A stretch of DNA of 64,000 nucleotides. Source: Phaeobacter italicus. Lineage in GTDB: Bacteria > Pseudomonadota > Alphaproteobacteria > Rhodobacterales > Rhodobacteraceae. Under the pieces are notes generated by a model. The model worked only from the letters and a program-made list of their open reading frames with translations, searched no databases and was not told where the DNA came from. Location of the stretch: assembly GCF_001258055.1 (NCBI RefSeq), contig NZ_CVRM01000011.1, forward strand, positions 496,001 to 560,000, in the 5' to 3' direction. The position numbers and the translations under genes were made by a program. Positions 28,356 through 36,981 of the stretch are shown piece after piece; within the stretch, counting starts at the first letter, position 1; the number at the start of each line of letters is the position of its first letter.

Positions 28356-29648
28356 CTACAGGCTTTGGAAGTCTTCCGGGAAATCCTTGTCCAGCCGATA
28401 GGTCAACGCCTTGTTGCTGACCTGGTTCAAGGCAACGGCAATTTCGTTGGAGACGAACTGCTGTTCCTGCGAGGAGCGTGCCAGGGCCTCGTCTGTTTCG
28501 CGTTTCTTGATCGCGTGACCGCGCAGGATCTCTGCCTGACGGGCGATGCTGCCGATCTCGTCCCCGCGTTTCTTGCCGCTGACCTCATGGTCGAGATCGC
28601 CCGCGCCAATTTCCTCAAGTGCGGTGGTCACTGTCTTGAGACTGCCGGTGATGTCCCGTGCCACCAGATAGGCGCTGATCAACATCAAGGCCAGTACGGC
28701 TGAGAGCCCGGCAAGCGTCTGATAGAACGCCTGTTGATTGCGGGCGTCAAACGCGTGGAAGTCCTCCATCAGCTGTGCGGAAATCTGTTGCTCGATCGCC
28801 TGAACCTCGTCAATGGCGGCAGAGGCCAGTTTGTCCCAGCTTTGCGTATTCAGGTTCTCCGGCGGGGTGCCTGCCTTGATTGCCTTTCTGGCGGTGTCAA
28901 AAGCCTTGTAGCCCTTGGTTTCCAGACGGGCATCGAACAGGGCCACGCTTTTGGCATCCGACAGCTCGTGAAACACCCGTAGCCGTTCCTTGGACTGCAG
29001 GTAGGCAATTGTCATCTGGGCGGAGTGGTCTGCGCTCCAGCCCAGGCTATAGCCGACAACCCCGATGGAGCGTTGAAGTTTGTAGGCGTCCTTGGCCATC
29101 TGAAGATAGGTGAGGGCCATCGCGCGTTCGGCCAGCTCTGTGTCATGCACCAGCACCTCAAACGCCAGGGCGGTTTCAAGCAGGTGCAGGTTCAAAAGGG
29201 TGTAGAACTCCTTGGCGTCGCTTGCGGTCAGGCGGCGCGCGTCCACATCGGCGCGAATGGCGGTCAGCTGCTCCAGTTCGTGGTGGGCTTTTTTGACAAA
29301 CACGCGGGTGTTTTCATGAAGCTGCGACAGATCTGCGGCTTCGATCAGCGCCAGCATCTGTGCGCGGCGTTCTTCAACGATCTCGCGGTTCTCTTTCAGC
29401 GTTGCTGGAACTTGGGTGGTGTCCGAGGCCAGGAAATGCGCTGTCGTGCCGCGTTCCTCCTGCAATTGGCGCACAAGATCAGACGTCACCAACATGATCT
29501 CTTGAGTCTGGGTGGTGTCGAAACTCGCCCGTTTGTTGAGATTGTATAGAACAACCCCGGAAATCCCCATGATGATGAGGAGAGGAATGCCGATCAGAAA
29601 GAGGATTTTTGATCTGATCGAGAATGAATGTAGTACCCGAGAAACCAT
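28356..29648 (-). CDS. Chemoreceptor N-terminal part: NIT sensor, membrane helices, HAMP
   Basis: The 430-aa product if translation stops at the TAG. It would keep the sensor and HAMP domains but lack the CheA/CheW-binding signalling tip, so alone it could not signal to the chemotaxis machinery. The NIT domain resembles nitrate- or nitrite-sensing modules, though the ligand is not predictable. Part of the interrupted gene described above. Confidence 0.6.
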   Translation of the reverse strand: MVSRVLHSFSIRSKILFLIGIPLLIIMGISGVVLYNLNKRASFDTTQTQEIMLVTSDLVRQLQEERGTTAHFLASDTTQVPATLKENREIVEERRAQMLALIEAADLSQLHENTRVFVKKAHHELEQLTAIRADVDARRLTASDAKEFYTLLNLHLLETALAFEVLVHDTELAERAMALTYLQMAKDAYKLQRSIGVVGYSLGWSADHSAQMTIAYLQSKERLRVFHELSDAKSVALFDARLETKGYKAFDTARKAIKAGTPPENLNTQSWDKLASAAIDEVQAIEQQISAQLMEDFHAFDARNQQAFYQTLAGLSAVLALMLISAYLVARDITGSLKTVTTALEEIGAGDLDHEVSGKKRGDEIGSIARQAEILRGHAIKKRETDEALARSSQEQQFVSNEIAVALNQVSNKALTYRLDKDFPEDFQSL

Positions 29649-29858
29649 ACTGGAACGCTCCGCCTAACTTTAGGTCACTGAACGGGCCTAGCGGCTGAAG
29701 TCCTAACGAACTGTTTAACGAACAGGGGTTTAGGATTTTGTTAGGTGACGGAAAACGAACGAAAAATCCGGTTGAAATGGAAAGTGTCCATAAAAATAGG
29801 GGCCACAGCGACCTGTGCTGCCGACGGCTTTGCATAGGTATTCGATCAAATTTTACTG

Positions 29859-29892
29859 AAAAAAAGCCGGCTCCCTCGGGAACCGGCTTTTC
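29859..29892 (-). terminator. Rho-independent terminator of ssb
   Basis: AAAAGCCGG (29862-29870) and CCGGCTTTT (29883-29891) form the stem with an inner CCC/GGG pairing. Seven A residues at 29859-29865 give a U-run on the minus strand. It lies 54 bases beyond the ssb stop. Confidence 0.85.
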
Positions 29893-29945
29893 CTTGAAGA
29901 TGCAGCCGTGAAATCGGTTGCAATCTGACGTTGTTGGCGGGTGAC

Positions 29946-30479
29946 TTAGAACGGGATTTCGTCGTCGTCGATGTTGTGCGAGGCGCCACCCTGATTGCCG
30001 CCGCCAAAGCCACCGCCCTGGTTGCCGCTGTCGTAGCCGCCACCGCCATAGCCGCCGCCCTGACCACCGCCATAGCCGCCACCCTGGCCGCCGCCGTAGC
30101 CACCGCCACCGCCCTGTCCGCCATCATTGCGGCCATCCAGCATGGTCAGCGTGCCGCCAAGGCCCTGCAGAACAACCTCGGTGGAATAGCGGTCCTGCCC
30201 ATTCTGGTCCTGCCATTTGCGGGTCTGCAGCTGGCCTTCGATATACACCTTGGAGCCCTTGCGCAGATATTGCTCTGCGACGCGGACGAGACCTTCGGAG
30301 AAGATCGCGACCGAATGCCACTCGGTCTTTTCGCGGCGTTCGCCGGTGTTGCGGTCTTTCCAGGTTTCGGAGGTCGCGATCCGCAGGTTGCAGACCTTGC
30401 CGCCGTTCTGGAAGCTGCGCACTTCGGGGTCGCGGCCAAGGTTGCCGATCAGGATGACTTTGTTGACTGAGCCTGCCAT
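29946..30479 (-). CDS. ssb: Single-stranded DNA-binding protein
   Basis: A 177-aa SSB that coats single-stranded DNA in replication, repair and recombination and recruits partners through its tail. The OB-fold domain covers about residues 1-112 ([47 protein letters not shown]). A glycine-rich linker with repeated GGGYGGGQ-like units (about 120-168) leads to the conserved acidic tip DDDEIPF. The ATG at 30479 gives the canonical N-terminus; the open frame continues to 30587 without support. It stands alone with its own terminator. Confidence 0.97.
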   Translation of the reverse strand: MAGSVNKVILIGNLGRDPEVRSFQNGGKVCNLRIATSETWKDRNTGERREKTEWHSVAIFSEGLVRVAEQYLRKGSKVYIEGQLQTRKWQDQNGQDRYSTEVVLQGLGGTLTMLDGRNDGGQGGGGGYGGGQGGGYGGGQGGGYGGGGYDSGNQGGGFGGGNQGGASHNIDDDEIPF

Positions 30480-30825
30480 GGGATCTGTCCTTTTTGTTCT
30501 GTGTGCGGAGAGCGATGCCGCTGTCAGGCAGGGGGCTGCCCGACCTTGCTGCATCATGTCCCCGAGGGCGTAAATCAGAGGCACCACGAATCTGGACGCG
30601 GCGCGTTGGGGGCCACAGTATCGTTCCGCGGGGAGGCTGAAAACCAGCTAGATGGGGATATATCGGGCCGGGCTGGCCATTTTGCGATGCGGCTGGGCCA
30701 AGGGCGCGCCTGCCTTGCCATCGATGGTTGCAGGCGGTTCTGTGCAGATCGGCGCGAAGGTGCTTTTCTTTTTAGTCAATCCGGATATAGTTTCGCGCAA
30801 TCAGGGACAGGGTAAGGCATTTTTC
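30480..30825. promoter_or_regulatory. Divergent promoter region between ssb and the transglycosylase gene
   Basis: About 345 bases without a gene. It must hold the promoters for ssb (minus) and for the lytic transglycosylase (plus). GGATATA-like hexamers at 30655-30661 and 30783-30789 could be -10 elements. A single GTTC occurs near ssb (30496), but no complete GTTC-N7-GTTC LexA box was seen. Confidence 0.4.
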
Positions 30826-31410
30826 ATGCGGAAGCTGTTGGTGGGGGTTGTGTTGGTTGGCGTTGCGTCGGCCCAGGTTGCGACCGCGGATATGTTTAGC
30901 ACCAAAAGCCAGCGTCAATTGTTCGCCTCGCATGCGCGGGTCTTGGACAGTCGTGCGGCGGGTCAATACAAGAACTCTGTGCGCCTGCAGCCGCCTACGA
31001 TCCACACGCCGTCCAAATACGGCAGTCTTCCCTATACCGGCAAATACCGGGGCCAGTACCTGCAGACTGCGCGTGCCGCCGCCAAGAAACACGGCGTGCC
31101 GGAGGATCTGTTTCTGCGGCTGGTCCAGCAGGAAAGCAACTGGAACGCGACCGCCAAGTCGCACAAGGGGGCTCTTGGTCTTGCGCAGCTGATGCCGGGG
31201 ACGGCGCGGGCGCTTGGGGTGGACCCCCATGATCCCAAGCAGAACCTTGAAGGCGGGGCGCGCTATCTGGCGCAGCAATACCGCAAATTCGGTTCCTGGC
31301 GGCTGGCGCTTGCGGCCTATAACGCAGGTCCTGAGGCCGTGCGCAAACATGGTGGCGTGCCACCGTACCGCGAGACCCAGAATTACGTGAAGAAAATCTG
31401 GGGCAGCTGA
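30826..31410 (+). CDS. Small periplasmic lytic transglycosylase
   Basis: A 194-aa protein of the SLT family, which cleaves peptidoglycan glycan strands to leave 1,6-anhydro-muramyl ends. A signal peptide covers about residues 1-22 ([18 protein letters not shown]). The SLT domain covers about 85-192, with the catalytic glutamate in [11 protein letters not shown], then [13 protein letters not shown] and [11 protein letters not shown]. The ATG at 30826 has AAGG upstream and places the signal peptide correctly; the longer frame from 30652 is not credible. Short SLT proteins often act at sites of envelope machine assembly, but no such genes flank it. Confidence 0.88.
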   Translation: MRKLLVGVVLVGVASAQVATADMFSTKSQRQLFASHARVLDSRAAGQYKNSVRLQPPTIHTPSKYGSLPYTGKYRGQYLQTARAAAKKHGVPEDLFLRLVQQESNWNATAKSHKGALGLAQLMPGTARALGVDPHDPKQNLEGGARYLAQQYRKFGSWRLALAAYNAGPEAVRKHGGVPPYRETQNYVKKIWGS

Positions 31411-31526
31411 TCGGGCAGCTCGCCCTTGCGCCCTTATCTGATGCCTAGCCCATTGAGTATGAGCAGTTTTTTGCGCATCCCAGCCAGGTGCTGCGCGGGG
31501 GAACGCTGTCAATCCCTACGCCGGGA

Positions 31527-31603
31527 TTAATCTTCTGATAATTTTCCTTAATGCCGTGTTAACTCCGCCAAGCCGCCAGAAAGTTGCCTTAATCATTTGT
31601 CAA
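31527..31603. promoter_or_regulatory. Cluster of three CtrA-like boxes
   Basis: Three TTAA-N7-NNAA elements lie at 31527-31541 (TTAA-N7-ATAA), 31548-31562 (TTAA-N7-TTAA, exact consensus, followed by C) and 31589-31603 (TTAA-N7-TCAA). Start-to-start spacings of 21 and 41 bases are about two and four helical turns. They sit 28-104 bases upstream of the GTG of the next gene. The consensus is that of the alphaproteobacterial cell-cycle regulator CtrA, which is encoded in this window. Confidence 0.55.
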
Positions 31604-31630
31604 CTATTGGCGAAACCAGGAGGAAACCCA

Positions 31631-32005
31631 GTGTCTTACAAGCGCTTTGACGAACGTCTCACTCAGATGCAATGGCAGCCGCAGGCTGGTCCGTCGCCGC
31701 AGATCGTGGACAGCGTCATTGCCGAACGTCACCCGATCACCATTCGCGGGGTGGAGTTCACGCTGGCCGGTGCAATCCTGGGCATTTTGATTGGTGTGGG
31801 GCTGAAAGGCATCTACACCCCTGGCGCGCCGTGGGGGCCGGAGAGCGGTTTGACCGGTCTTCTGGTGGGGGGTGCTGCCATTGGGGGGGCGGCTTTGTCG
31901 CTGGTGGCGGCTGTGGTTGCGATGCTGCGGCACCGTGAGATGCCACGGCTGATGCAGTTTGCGTCGATGAACCTGCTGATGATCGTGATGCTGTTGCTGA
32001 GCTGA
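31631..32005 (+). CDS. Two-helix membrane protein of unknown function
   Basis: A 124-aa protein. The GTG at 31631 has a perfect AGGAGG 7 bases upstream, so I prefer it to the open frame from 31556. The first 40 residues are soluble; membrane helices lie at about 44-60, 75-96 and possibly 107-123 (LMQFASMNLLMIVMLLLS). I do not recognise a family function. The upstream CtrA-like boxes suggest cell-cycle or motility-linked expression. A hairpin terminator follows, shared with the convergent ABC transporter operon. Confidence 0.75.
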   Translation: MSYKRFDERLTQMQWQPQAGPSPQIVDSVIAERHPITIRGVEFTLAGAILGILIGVGLKGIYTPGAPWGPESGLTGLLVGGAAIGGAALSLVAAVVAMLRHREMPRLMQFASMNLLMIVMLLLS

Positions 32006-32046
32006 TCGGGACCATGACATCTGGCTGGGCTTAGACCCGGCCATGA

Positions 32047-32087
32047 AAAACGGCGCGACAGAGGAGAGCTGTCGCGCCGTTTGTTTT
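32047..32087. terminator. Bidirectional terminator
   Basis: AAACGGCGCGACAG (32048-32061) pairs with CTGTCGCGCCGTTT (32069-32082) around a 7-base loop, followed by GTTTT on the + side and A residues on the other. It separates the + strand membrane-protein gene from the convergent ABC operon. Confidence 0.85.
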
Positions 32088-32118
32088 GGTTGCCGGACGA
32101 TATTGCCAGGCGATTGGC

Positions 32119-34206
32119 TTACTCTGCCGCGATCTTGATCACGGGTTCCATTTCGTCCAGATCTGCCGCGCTCAGGTGGCATTTCACCTGATGTCCGTCC
32201 GCCAGTTGACGCATTGGCGGCACGTCGCGTTCACACAGGCCATCGCCCACTTTGGATTTCCAGCGACAGCGTGTCTGGAATGGGCAGCCCGGCGGCGGGT
32301 TCATTGCGGATGGAATATCGCCCTCCAGCACGATGTGGCGTTTCTCTACCTTGGTGTCGGCAATCGGCACGGCGCTCAGCAGGGCTTCGGTATAGGGGTG
32401 ATAGGGCGGGGCAAAGACCTGATCGGTGGTCCCCAGTTCGACCACATGGCCAAGATACATCACCATCACCCGATCGGACAGGTAGCGCACGATCGACAGA
32501 TCATGCGAGATGAACAGCAGCGTCGTCTTCTGTTCGCGCTGGATCTCCATCAGCAGATCGGTGACGGCCGCCTGAACAGAGACATCCAGCGCCGAAACAG
32601 GTTCGTCCGCGACCACGATGCGCGCATCTCCTGCAAAGGCCCGCGCAATGCCGACCCGTTGTTTCTGCCCACCCGAGAGCTGACGTGGCATCCGGTCGGC
32701 AAAGGCGCGTGGCAGCTTGACCAGATCCAATAGCTCCAGCATTCGCTGTTTGCGATCTGCCTCGGAGGATCCGATGCCAAAGATCTCCAGCGCGCGCTGG
32801 ATCTGACGCCCCACGGTCATGGAAGGGTTCAGCGTGTCAAAGGGGTTCTGGAACACCATTTGCACGTCTGAAATGGTCTTGGCATCGCGCGCCTCGATCG
32901 GGGTGGATTCGATATTCTGCCCATCCAGCTGGATTTGGCCGCTGGTGGCGGTTTCCAATCCCATCAGCACCTTGGCAAATGTGGATTTGCCACAGCCGCT
33001 CTCGCCGACGATGGCGAGCGTTTCGCTTTCGCGGGCTTCGAAACTGAGGGTCTCATTGGCCTTCACCACCTTGCGCGCACCATTGTCAAACAGCGCATTG
33101 GCCGAGACCTCATAGTATTTGCGCAGATCGTCGATTTTGAGCACCACGTCTCCAACGTCGGCGCGGGCCTTTTGATCACCGACACTCAGCGGTGCGGCCC
33201 AATCGATTTCGTCATGGCGCAGACAGCGGGTGTGGTGGCGGTCATTTCCGGAGATTGCCGCCATCTGGATGTCGCCTGCATCACAGCGCCCCGGTTCGAA
33301 ATAGTCGCACCGCGGGCCAAAGTTGCAGCCGGGTGGGCGTTCGTGGGGCAGGGGGAAATTGCCGGGGATCGCCACCAGTGGGCGGGCATTCTTGTCCGCG
33401 CCCGGCAGCGGGATCGAACGGAACAGCGCCTGTGTGTAAGGGTGGCGCATCTCGTCAAAGACGTCGTGGATTGAGCCGCGCTCTACCGCTTCGCCGGAAT
33501 ACATCACGCAGAGCCTGTCACAGGTTTCCAGCACCAGGCCAAGGTTGTGTGAGATGAACAGCATCGAGGTGCCGTATTTCTTGCCCAGATCCTTGACCAG
33601 TTCCACCACAGCGGCCTCTACCGTCACATCAAGCGCGGTGGTGGGCTCATCCAGGATCAACAGCGATGGCTTGGACATCAGCGCCATCGCGATCACGATG
33701 CGCTGTTGCTGACCACCCGACAGCTGATGGGGAAAGGAGTTCAGCATCCTTTCCGGGTCGGGCAGGCGCACATCCGTGACCACCTCAAGCGCGCGCCTGT
33801 AGGCTTCGGCCTTGCTGACCCCCTCGTGGATCATCGGCACTTCCATCAGCTGCTTGCCGATCTTCATCGCCGGATTGAGCGAGGCCATCGGTTCCTGATA
33901 GATCATGGCGATTTCATTGCCGCGCACATCGCGCAGTTCTTCGGCGGTCATCTCTGCAAGATCACGGCCCTTGAACTTGATTGAGCCGCCCACGATGCGG
34001 CCGTTCTTGCCCAGATCCTGCATGACCCCAAGCGCGACAGTGGATTTGCCGCAGCCGCTTTCGCCTACGAGGCCCACTGCCTCGCCGGGTTGCACGGCAA
34101 CCGAAAAATCCATCACCGCAGGGATTTCGCGCAGGCGGGTGAAAAACGAGATCGACAGCTTGTCGATTTCTAGGATCGGACCGTCATAATCTGCCAGTTT
34201 GTTCAT
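32119..34206 (-). CDS. Oligopeptide-type ABC transporter, dual ATP-binding protein
   Basis: A 695-aa fusion of two Dpp/Opp-type ATPase domains (D and F) in one chain. Domain 1 has Walker A GESGCGKST (about residue 49), signature LSGGQQQR (about 163) and Walker B LLILDEPTTALD. Domain 2 has Walker A GESGCGKST (about 402), signature LSGGQKQR (about 517) and IVVADEPVSALD. Each half ends with the oligopeptide-transporter Cys-rich extension (PPGCNFGPRC; PPGCPFQTRC). It energises uptake through the two permeases encoded upstream in the same operon. Fused ATPases of this kind are common in proteobacterial peptide/glutathione-type systems. Confidence 0.93.
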   Translation of the reverse strand: MNKLADYDGPILEIDKLSISFFTRLREIPAVMDFSVAVQPGEAVGLVGESGCGKSTVALGVMQDLGKNGRIVGGSIKFKGRDLAEMTAEELRDVRGNEIAMIYQEPMASLNPAMKIGKQLMEVPMIHEGVSKAEAYRRALEVVTDVRLPDPERMLNSFPHQLSGGQQQRIVIAMALMSKPSLLILDEPTTALDVTVEAAVVELVKDLGKKYGTSMLFISHNLGLVLETCDRLCVMYSGEAVERGSIHDVFDEMRHPYTQALFRSIPLPGADKNARPLVAIPGNFPLPHERPPGCNFGPRCDYFEPGRCDAGDIQMAAISGNDRHHTRCLRHDEIDWAAPLSVGDQKARADVGDVVLKIDDLRKYYEVSANALFDNGARKVVKANETLSFEARESETLAIVGESGCGKSTFAKVLMGLETATSGQIQLDGQNIESTPIEARDAKTISDVQMVFQNPFDTLNPSMTVGRQIQRALEIFGIGSSEADRKQRMLELLDLVKLPRAFADRMPRQLSGGQKQRVGIARAFAGDARIVVADEPVSALDVSVQAAVTDLLMEIQREQKTTLLFISHDLSIVRYLSDRVMVMYLGHVVELGTTDQVFAPPYHPYTEALLSAVPIADTKVEKRHIVLEGDIPSAMNPPPGCPFQTRCRWKSKVGDGLCERDVPPMRQLADGHQVKCHLSAADLDEMEPVIKIAAE

Positions 34207-34338
34207 TGTCTTTTCTCCTTGTTGGAGCGGGAAATCCGTCTTTCCTCTGCTCCAAATATCCCGGGGGCTGCCAACTGTAGCGCCGCTGGTTCAAACCCAG
34301 ATGGCGGCGGGGCCGGCCCCCGGTCCTGTCGGTTCGGA

Positions 34339-35781
34339 TCAATCACGCAGGCTTTCTTCGCGCAGCCCGTCGGCCAAGAGGTTGAGGCCCAGAACCAGGC
34401 TCAGCAGGGCCAGCGCCGGTGGCAGCGGCGGATGCAGGTAGATCGCCAACAGTTTGCGCCCGTCGTTGATCGTGCTGCCCCAATCCGGGCTTTCCGGTGG
34501 CAGACCGAGACCAAAGAACCCCAAGGTGCCAAGGAGGATGGTCGTGTAGCCGATGCGCAGGCAGAAATCGACGATCAGCGGTCCGCGCGCATTTGGCAGG
34601 ATTTCCCACAGCATGATGTACCAGGGCCGTTCTCCACGGGTCTGGGCCGCAGCCACATAGTCGCGGGTCTTGATGTCCAGCGTCAGGCCCCGGACGATGC
34701 GAAACACGGTGGGGGAGTTCACGAAAACAACCGACACGAACACGACCAGAATGCCGCCCGGCACGTCAAAGAAATCGAGCGGCCAGAAGGAAATCTTGGA
34801 TCCCGCCTCGTTGATCAGCGACATGTAGCCCAGAAAGCCAGGGATCAGCACCAGGGCCAGCCACAGCATGTTGGCTTGTGGGCGGGTGCGGTAGCGCGAA
34901 TGCAGCAGGACACCGGCAAAAACCAGCGGGAAGGCAAAGAGCACAACCGCGATATACTGCGGCAACCCGGTCGCTACGATCTCTGGCGTGACCAAGAGAT
35001 AGAACAGCAGGATCACCGGAAAGGCGAGCACGAGATTGGCAAGGAACGACAGAAAGGTATCCAGCCGCCCACCATAGTAGCCTGCAGGCAGCCCAAGGGT
35101 GATGCCGACCATAAAGGCAAACAGGGTCGCAAGCGGTGCGATCTGCACCACCACCCAGGCCCCATCAATCAGGCGGCTGAAAACGTCGCGGGCCAGATTG
35201 TCTCCGCCCAGCAGATACCACGCCGCCACGCCCGCGTCTTCACTGGCACCTGGGATCGGAGTGCCGGGCAGCTTGTTCTTCATGCCCGAGACCTGAGCAA
35301 CAGAGTCATGGGGGGCAATCAGGTCCAGCGCGCCAAGAATGCCGGTAAAGACCCAGAACATCACCAGCCCGAAACCGATCATGCCGATGGGGCTGTCAAA
35401 CAGTTTGCCGTAAAGGCCCAGCCTGCGTTTGAAGCTGATCGAGACGAAAAACAGCAGGGCAAGGGCAATCCACACCGGCAACATCAGCTGCGACATCGCG
35501 CCAATGATGCCGCCTGCGGTTCCAAACAGGATGCCAAAGACGATGTGGATCAGCACGATGGCCACCGCCGCCAGAAGGGACAGGCGCACGCCCAGTGCGG
35601 CCAGCCCTTCGGGTGTGGCGGTCAGGGCAGGGGCACCATAGGGGCCCTGCGCGCTGGCCCGCATTCCGCCCGCAACGCTGAGGACCATCCAGGCGATGAT
35701 GCTGACACCGAGGGCGGCGAGACTGAGAAAAAGGATCGGGGTGAGGAAGGACAGGCTTCCGGTCCAGCTAAGGGGTTCCAT
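34339..35781 (-). CDS. Oligopeptide-type ABC transporter permease (DppC class), long form
   Basis: A 480-aa permease. The C-terminal 300 residues are a typical DppC/OppC domain, with an EAA-loop-like segment near AAQTRGERPWYIMLWEILPN (about residues 365-384). The first roughly 150 residues form an extra membrane region with about four helices not found in standard 280-300-aa members. A further insertion (about 255-335, several helices) lies inside the permease core. It starts 13 bases after the other permease ends, so they are co-transcribed. The ATP-binding gene follows 132 bases downstream. Confidence 0.88.
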   Translation of the reverse strand: MEPLSWTGSLSFLTPILFLSLAALGVSIIAWMVLSVAGGMRASAQGPYGAPALTATPEGLAALGVRLSLLAAVAIVLIHIVFGILFGTAGGIIGAMSQLMLPVWIALALLFFVSISFKRRLGLYGKLFDSPIGMIGFGLVMFWVFTGILGALDLIAPHDSVAQVSGMKNKLPGTPIPGASEDAGVAAWYLLGGDNLARDVFSRLIDGAWVVVQIAPLATLFAFMVGITLGLPAGYYGGRLDTFLSFLANLVLAFPVILLFYLLVTPEIVATGLPQYIAVVLFAFPLVFAGVLLHSRYRTRPQANMLWLALVLIPGFLGYMSLINEAGSKISFWPLDFFDVPGGILVVFVSVVFVNSPTVFRIVRGLTLDIKTRDYVAAAQTRGERPWYIMLWEILPNARGPLIVDFCLRIGYTTILLGTLGFFGLGLPPESPDWGSTINDGRKLLAIYLHPPLPPALALLSLVLGLNLLADGLREESLRD

Positions 35782-35794
35782 GGGGCGTCCTCTC

Positions 35795-36847
35795 TCAGGA
35801 AATCCGGATGCGGGGGTTCAGGTAGACATAGCCGATGTCGGAAATCAGCTGCGTGAGCAGCACGATGACAACGGAGATGACGGATATCCCCAGCAGGAGT
35901 TCGATATCGTTGTTGCCTGCCGCTTCGACCAGCGACCAGCCAAAGCCCTTGTAGTTGAACAGTGTCTCGACAATGACGACGCCGCTCAGGAGCCAGGGGA
36001 ATTGCAACATGATGACGGTAAAGGGCGCAATCAGGGCATTGCGCAGGGCATGACGCATGACGATGTTGGGAAATGACACCCCCTTGAGCCGCGCGGTGCG
36101 GATGTATTGGGCGGTCATGACCTCTGTCATGGAGGCGCGGGTCATTCGCGCGATATAGCCGATCCCGTACAGGGCGATTGTGATGACCGGCAGAAAGAAA
36201 TTTTCGATCGTCGGCTCTGTCATTGCGGAGTTCGCGGTCCCCTTGAACCACTTCAGCCCAACGGTGGAAGAGGTGAACACAGCAATGAAAATCACGCCAG
36301 AGACATATTCAGGCGTGGCCGTTGTCAGGATCGACGCAGTAGACAGCGACCGGTCCGTCACAGAGCCTTCGCGCATCCCGGCAAGAACGCCGATCACCAG
36401 CGCCGTGGGGATCATGACAATCAGAACCCACATCATCAGATAGCCGGTATTGCCAAGGCGAACCTCGATGATGTTCCAGACACTATCCTTGAAGCGGGTG
36501 GAATAGCCCCAGTCCCCCTGTAGCACCCCACAAAAACGCGGGGCGTTGTCCGCCTCCTCCTGTGAGACCGCACCGGTGATGCATCGGCCGGTGATCCCGT
36601 CCTCGGTTGCACCCCGCCAGCCCGGCAGAATCCCCAGCCATTGGCCGTATTTGACCGGCATTGGCTGCAGATACCCGTTCTTGTCGAGCCAGCTGGCGAC
36701 GGCTTCGTCCGACATGCGGAAGTTGCCTTCGGTTTTCGCCAGTTTTTCGAGGTTCGGGTAAAGATTGGTGAGGAAGAACACGATGAACGTGAGGCACAGG
36801 GCCGTCAGGATCATCACGCCCGTTCGGCGTAGAATGAAGAGTGCCAT
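35795..36847 (-). CDS. Oligopeptide-type ABC transporter permease (DppB class)
   Basis: A 350-aa permease with an N-terminal helix (MALFILRRTGVMILTALCLTF) and, after a periplasmic loop of about 100 residues, five or six more helices of the BPD_transp_1 domain. The EAA-like cytoplasmic loop is YIRTARLKGVSFPNIVMRHA (about residues 248-267). It is the first permease gene after the binding protein, separated from it by 134 bases, and is followed by the DppC-class gene. Confidence 0.9.
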   Translation of the reverse strand: MALFILRRTGVMILTALCLTFIVFFLTNLYPNLEKLAKTEGNFRMSDEAVASWLDKNGYLQPMPVKYGQWLGILPGWRGATEDGITGRCITGAVSQEEADNAPRFCGVLQGDWGYSTRFKDSVWNIIEVRLGNTGYLMMWVLIVMIPTALVIGVLAGMREGSVTDRSLSTASILTTATPEYVSGVIFIAVFTSSTVGLKWFKGTANSAMTEPTIENFFLPVITIALYGIGYIARMTRASMTEVMTAQYIRTARLKGVSFPNIVMRHALRNALIAPFTVIMLQFPWLLSGVVIVETLFNYKGFGWSLVEAAGNNDIELLLGISVISVVIVLLTQLISDIGYVYLNPRIRIS

Positions 36848-36981
36848 GGAATGTCCTGTTGGTCTGTCACGCAGATCGGGGCCGCGCGCGATGAGTTGCG
36901 CCGCGCATCATCGGCCAGCTGCGTTTGGGCTGGCAGCCTGCCCCGTTGGGGCAGGCCGGTGGCTGGTTCAACCCGGACAGT

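Larger units (their letters stand above)
27462..29648 (-). pseudogene. Methyl-accepting chemotaxis protein interrupted by an in-frame TAG
   Basis: Read through, this is one 728-aa chemoreceptor. It has an N-terminal membrane helix (about residues 14-38), a periplasmic NIT-type sensor (LQEERGTTAHFLAS near residue 62), a second helix (about 305-325), and a HAMP domain (about 325-380). A C-terminal signalling domain follows, with the hairpin core [20 protein letters not shown]. The frame is continuous, but codon 431 is TAG (28356-28358, minus strand), in the linker between QSL and [11 protein letters not shown] single C-to-T change from CAG (Gln) would explain it. Either a recent nonsense mutation, a base-call error, or a split gene with internal re-initiation at 28316. 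Confidence 0.8.

Noticed and set aside
29846-30136. Ala-rich ORF and glycine-coding repeats.
   Set aside because: They are shadows of the glycine-rich linker of SSB, not a separate gene or a repeat locus.
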